Positions 61,043-64,000 of a stretch of DNA of 64,000 nt are shown one piece after another; within the stretch, counting starts at the first letter, position 1, and each line of letters opens with the position of its first letter. The DNA lies in NCBI RefSeq assembly GCF_015354615.1, contig NZ_JACAVQ010000009.1:37991-101990 (forward strand). The letters are read 5' to 3'. The notes beneath the pieces are model-generated. The model ran no database searches and was not told the origin of the DNA. It worked only from the letters and a program-made list of their open reading frames with translations. A program made the position numbers and the translations under genes. This DNA comes from Aliidiomarina indica (GTDB taxonomy: Bacteria > Pseudomonadota > Gammaproteobacteria > Enterobacterales > Alteromonadaceae).

Positions 61043-62760
61043 TTAAGCTTATCAGAAACTGGGCTAATCGCCATAGGTTGTTGACGAATGCGTGCTTTTG
61101 CCAGCTTACGCAACGTTTGTGGCGGCATACCTTTCGGTAGCTGTACCGTTGTATGAGTTGCAAACAACTGGATTTCACCAATGTAGCGCGAATCGATATC
61201 TGCTTCGTTTGCAATTGCACCAACCACATCACCTGGACGGGCACCGTGTTCAGTACCTACCGCTAATCGATAGGTGTCAAACTCGATACCTGCATCACGG
61301 CGTGGCTTGCGCTCACGTCGTTCGCTGCGGTCGCCGCCACGATCGTTACGATCGGCACGCTTACCGCCTCGTGCACCGCGATCAAAGCGATCACTGCGCT
61401 CCGCGCGAGCTGGACGCTCTTTACGGTCAAACTTCGGCTTCGGCTCTTCTTTTACGATTAACGGACGTGCTTGCTGCGCTTCAAACAAGAGTGCCGCAGC
61501 AATGTCTTCAACCGACATTTCAGTTGCTTCTGCCATTTGCGTAATCAGGCTACGCATTGAAGATAAATCTGTACCTTCGGCACGCTCAACGAGCTTACCT
61601 TGGAACTGCTGAATCCGTAATTTAGATAATTCACGCCCTTGTGGAACTTCGATCATCTCGATAGTACCGTTGGTGGCACGCTCATAGCGCTTCAGCAAAT
61701 GCAGTTCCCGAGGACGCGCAAACAAAATCGCTTCACCTGAGCGACCTGCACGGCCAGTACGACCGATACGGTGTACATAAGACTCCGCATCTTGCGGTAA
61801 ATCATAGTTAATAACGTGAGTCACGCCTGGGACGTCTAAGCCACGTGCAACAACATCAGTCGCAACCAAGATGCGGATTTTACCCGCTTTTAGCTGGGTG
61901 ACTGTCGCTTCACGTTGATCTTGACTCATATCACCGTTCAAGCCCGCAGCTTTAAAGCCACGATCACGCAAGTGTGCAGCTACCGTTAAGGTATCTTGAC
62001 GCGTACGTACGAAAATCAAAGCAAGTTGATACTCGATGGTTTCAAGCAAGCGCTCGAGACCCGCATCCTTGGTCATACCTTGAACTTTCCACGCTTTCTG
62101 CGTGATATTTGCTTTATTCGCTTGAGTCGATGCAATTTTCACATGCACCGGATCTGCCAAGAACTTGTTCGCAATTTTGCGAATTTGTGGTGGCATAGTC
62201 GCAGAGAACAAAGCACGCTGAGCAGTTGCTGGAACTTGCTCCATGATCCACTCGATATCTTCAACGAAGCCCATGTTGAGCATCTCGTCGGCTTCATCAA
62301 GCACGGCCATTTTCAAGCTGCTTAAATCCAATGTGTTCTTACGAAGGTGATCCATTAAGCGGCCAGGCGTTCCTACAACCACTTGAGCGCCACCGCGCAA
62401 TAACTTAATTTGAGGACCATAAGCTGCGCCACCGTATACGGTCGCAACGCTAAGGCCTTTCATATGTTTACCCATTTGAGCAATAGAATCTGCTACTTGT
62501 AACGCCAACTCACGCGTTGGAGCAACAACAAGCAACTGAGCGCCACGCACTCGGGTATCAATGTTCGCTAACGCAGGTAAGCCGAACGCAGCTGTTTTAC
62601 CAGTACCGGTTTGCGCTTCACCTAAAACGTTTTTCTTTTCCAACAACGCAGGAATCGCCTGCTGTTGAATAGGAGTAGGGGTGTCGAAACCAAGCTCTTG
62701 GATTCCACGTAAGATTGGCTCTGGTAATTCCAAAGCAGAGAAAGTATTAAATTCAGACAT
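61036..62760 (-). CDS. deaD: DEAD-box RNA helicase DeaD/CsdA
   Basis: A 574-residue RNA helicase for ribosome assembly and mRNA decay in the cold. Core motifs: Q motif (FDTPTPIQQQAIP), AQTGTGKT, PTRELALQ, GTPGRL, DEAD (VLDEADEML), SAT, and HRIGRTGRAGR. After the core comes the CsdA-type dimerisation region, an Arg/Asp/Gly-rich linker (about 445-490; many RSDR/RGG-like units) and the DbpA-type RNA-binding domain (about 495-555; GARPGDVVGAIANEADIDSRYIGEIQLF). It has a long leader of about 300 nt, as cold-shock helicases do, and sodC is 16 nt downstream. Confidence 0.95.
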   Translation of the reverse strand: MSEFNTFSALELPEPILRGIQELGFDTPTPIQQQAIPALLEKKNVLGEAQTGTGKTAAFGLPALANIDTRVRGAQLLVVAPTRELALQVADSIAQMGKHMKGLSVATVYGGAAYGPQIKLLRGGAQVVVGTPGRLMDHLRKNTLDLSSLKMAVLDEADEMLNMGFVEDIEWIMEQVPATAQRALFSATMPPQIRKIANKFLADPVHVKIASTQANKANITQKAWKVQGMTKDAGLERLLETIEYQLALIFVRTRQDTLTVAAHLRDRGFKAAGLNGDMSQDQREATVTQLKAGKIRILVATDVVARGLDVPGVTHVINYDLPQDAESYVHRIGRTGRAGRSGEAILFARPRELHLLKRYERATNGTIEMIEVPQGRELSKLRIQQFQGKLVERAEGTDLSSMRSLITQMAEATEMSVEDIAAALLFEAQQARPLIVKEEPKPKFDRKERPARAERSDRFDRGARGGKRADRNDRGGDRSERRERKPRRDAGIEFDTYRLAVGTEHGARPGDVVGAIANEADIDSRYIGEIQLFATHTTVQLPKGMPPQTLRKLAKARIRQQPMAISPVSDKLNS

Positions 62761-63073
62761 ATTTGTCCCACTATCTAGACTCCGCCCATATTTGGCGGAA
62801 AACTACAAAATAATCAGACTCGGTAGACAAATCGCGCACGCAATGTGCATGCAACATCCTGCGATATTGCGATGGTAGACCAAGGCTGGGCATTGGCATG
62901 ATCGATAGTTAAACTACCAAACATGCAACCGACAACTGCCCCTTAGACCCTGTTCTCAAATGAACGAGCGTGTTGTGATACACGTCGTTTTTAGTGTTGT
63001 CAGGCGACGTAAGCGCCTGCAAGATAGGGGACCACTGTCAACATTTACCTCTCATATCTTTGAGAGGTGGCGC

Positions 63074-63079
63074 AGTATA
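63074..63079 (-). promoter_or_regulatory. -10 element of deaD
   Basis: TATACT on the minus strand. The -35 at 17-nt spacing is poor (CAATAC). A transcript from here would begin within the 8-bp inverted repeat at 63047-63068 and carry a leader of about 300 nt. Confidence 0.5.
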
Positions 63080-63123
63080 ACAGGATTTTTAGAAATGTAT
63101 TGTTGTTTGTTTGTTATCAAATA

Positions 63124-63222
63124 AATAGCCAAAGCATCGCGCTGACTTGGGAATAGACGTAGCCAACGCATCGCGTTGGTTCATATCTTGGTAATAGACG
63201 TCGCCAACGTACCGCGTTCCGT
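63124..63222. repeat. Three tandem units of a CCAACGC-palindrome repeat
   Basis: Units around 63129-63145 (CCAAAGC ATC GCGCTGA), 63163-63179 (CCAACGC ATC GCGTTGG, perfect 7-bp arms) and 63204-63220 (CCAACGT ACC GCGTTCC). Two are preceded by the same AATAGACGT (63152-63160, 63193-63201). Spacing is 34 and 41 nt. A fourth copy lies after the deaminase gene (63773-63789). Confidence 0.75.
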
Positions 63223-63319
63223 TATTGACGCTATAATCCCTATGATAACCCGAACACCGCACCACTGCACCAAGCGCCTTTACGATAAAACTAATAAATA
63301 ATACCAGAGGACACTGCCC

Positions 63320-63772
63320 ATGAACTATGAAGCCTTATTGAAAATTGCCCGCGATCAGGCTCGCAAAGGCTTTGAAGAAGGAGGCGTACCTGTCGGCGCT
63401 GCCATGTTTGATAGCCAAGGCACGCTATTAGGAGAAGGGCGCAACCGACGCGTACAAGAAGGCGACCCCTCTATTCATGGCGAAACCGACGCCTTTCGTA
63501 AAGCAGGGCGGCAAAAAACGTATCGCGATAAAATCCTAGTGACCACCTTGGCGCCTTGCTGGTATTGCTCCGGCCTTATTCGACAGTTCAATATCGGCAC
63601 TGTGGTTGTAGGCGAAGCCATTAACTTCGACGGCCATCTTGACTGGCTCAGAGAAGCCGGCGTTAACGTGGTAGAACTGCGAGATCCTGAATGCATCGAT
63701 ATGATGAAAACCTTCATAACAACCCGCCCCGATATATGGAACGAAGACATCGGTGAGTGCAATCATTCGTAA
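63320..63772 (+). CDS. Yeast-type cytosine deaminase family protein
   Basis: A 150-residue zinc-dependent deaminase. The zinc motifs are HGETDAF (His ligand and proton-shuttle Glu, about residues 54-60) and TLAPCWYCSGLI (two Cys ligands, about 76-87). Beyond the generic deaminase fold, the chain follows Saccharomyces Fcy1 closely to its end: VVVGEAINF, then RDPECIDMMKTFI and RPDIWNEDIGE. This indicates free-base deamination (cytosine or a related ring) rather than tRNA editing. GAGGA precedes the ATG. It is monocistronic, flanked on both sides by the CCAACGC repeat. Confidence 0.88.
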   Translation: MNYEALLKIARDQARKGFEEGGVPVGAAMFDSQGTLLGEGRNRRVQEGDPSIHGETDAFRKAGRQKTYRDKILVTTLAPCWYCSGLIRQFNIGTVVVGEAINFDGHLDWLREAGVNVVELRDPECIDMMKTFITTRPDIWNEDIGECNHS

Positions 63773-63789
63773 CCAACGCACCGCGTTGG
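63773..63789. repeat. CCAACGC palindrome, downstream copy
   Basis: CCAACGC-ACC-GCGTTGG, perfect 7-bp arms, starting at the nucleotide after the deaminase stop codon. It matches the upstream copy at 63163-63179 except for one loop base, and both are followed by TTC. Confidence 0.8.
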
Positions 63790-63795
63790 TTCGTA

Positions 63796-64000
63796 GGCTG
63801 GCCTTTCGCCAGAGCCGGAGAGTAGGACACCTTTCTATGCGCAGGCCACGCTCTGCAACACATCCATGTGGGGGGCTTCCAGCGCGGGTGGAAGGCTAGC
63901 CACTGGCGGGTGTGCGCGGCATGGATGCCGCGCCCAAGCCTACACGGATGTACTTGCGGCGACCCGCAAGGGGCTGGCCTTTCGCCAGAGCCGGAGCGTC
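63796..64000. repeat. Hairpin-rich dispersed repeat, open at the window edge
   Basis: A 25-nt direct repeat (starting GGCTGGCCTTTCGCC) occurs at 63796-63820 and 63972-63996. Each copy contains the hairpin CTGGC-CTTTC-GCCAG. Between them lie further hairpins: CGCGGCAT-GG-ATGCCGCG (63915-63932) and CTTGCGG-CGAC-CCGCAAG (63953-63970). There is no coding frame. It resembles the palindromic intergenic repeat clusters of marine gammaproteobacteria and probably continues beyond the window. Confidence 0.7.

Larger units (their letters stand above)
62761..63319. other. 559-nt intergenic region: deaD leader and repeat units
   Basis: From 62761 to about 63067 it is the untranslated leader of deaD (minus strand), with inverted repeats at 63001-63019 (CAGGCG / CGCCTG) and 63047-63068 (ACCTCTCA / TGAGAGGT). 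From 63124 to 63222 there are three degenerate tandem repeat units around a CCAACGC palindrome, then the upstream region of the deaminase gene with a TATAAT at 63232-63237. There is no gene. Confidence 0.65.

Noticed and set aside
63124..63222. CRISPR array
   Set aside because: Only three degenerate units with unequal spacing, spacers that are themselves similar, and no cas genes.

Overview
The window looks like chromosomal DNA of a marine gammaproteobacterium of the Alteromonadales, most likely the Idiomarinaceae (Idiomarina, Pseudidiomarina or Aliidiomarina type). This is inferred from gene content and order: mrcA / pil remnant / aroK-aroB-dam, lptM-lysA-dapF-DUF484-xerC-yigB-uvrD, a recQ-yigI-rarD neighbourhood, a hemC-hemD/X-hemY operon running into tamA-tamB, and very large TonB-dependent receptors including an Oar-type one. 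There are no rRNA or tRNA genes, no CRISPR array, no insertion sequence and no prophage that I can see. Coding density is high and most operons are ended by clear rho-independent terminators.

Layout. 1-7034: divergent mrcA (cut by the window edge), a shrunken pilMNO block without pilP/pilQ, then aroK, aroB, dam, elaA and rsmJ as one plus-strand operon, met by a convergent DUF1439 lipoprotein. 7200-14867: a YfcC-type carrier, a secreted Sel1-repeat protein, a YhiN-type flavoprotein, a GGDEF/EAL membrane protein and an orphan secreted protein. 15543-26473: a catabolic island made of a MetX-like lipoprotein hydrolase, an AMP-dependent acyl-CoA ligase and a GntP permease (minus strand), divergent from a TonB receptor, followed by a CrbSR-like two-component pair. 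26605-33258: a methyltransferase, a penicillin-binding-type serine hydrolase, a MAPEG protein, a DUF502 protein behind a ribosome-binding-site hairpin, and a tricorn-type protease. 33312-36722: an ArsA-type ATPase, a four-helix membrane protein, a small protein ending in Cys-Cys, and CstA. 36891-40124: an Oar-like receptor. 40516-50775: recQ, yigI, rarD, uvrD (with a LexA box inside its promoter), yigB, xerC, DUF484, dapF, lysA, lptM. 50925-60334: hemC, a hemD-hemX fusion, hemY, tamA, tamB. 60438-62760: sodC translationally linked to the cold-shock helicase deaD. 62761-64000: a long deaD leader, a palindromic repeat family around a yeast-type cytosine deaminase gene, and the start of a larger hairpin-rich repeat.

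How it fits together. Most of the window is housekeeping: shikimate pathway, adenine methylation, lysine/peptidoglycan precursors, tetrapyrrole synthesis, outer-membrane assembly and DNA repair. The most likely places for under-described biology are (i) the TonB receptor / lipoprotein hydrolase / GntP permease / acyl-CoA ligase cluster, which reads as an import-cleave-import-activate route for an ester or hydroxy-acid oligomer; (ii) the CstA / Cys-Cys-tail / ArsA ATPase grouping; (iii) two RNA hairpins that hide ribosome binding sites (before the DUF502 gene and before sodC); and (iv) the palindromic repeats flanking the deaminase. All functional statements rest on reading motifs and context by eye, with no database search.
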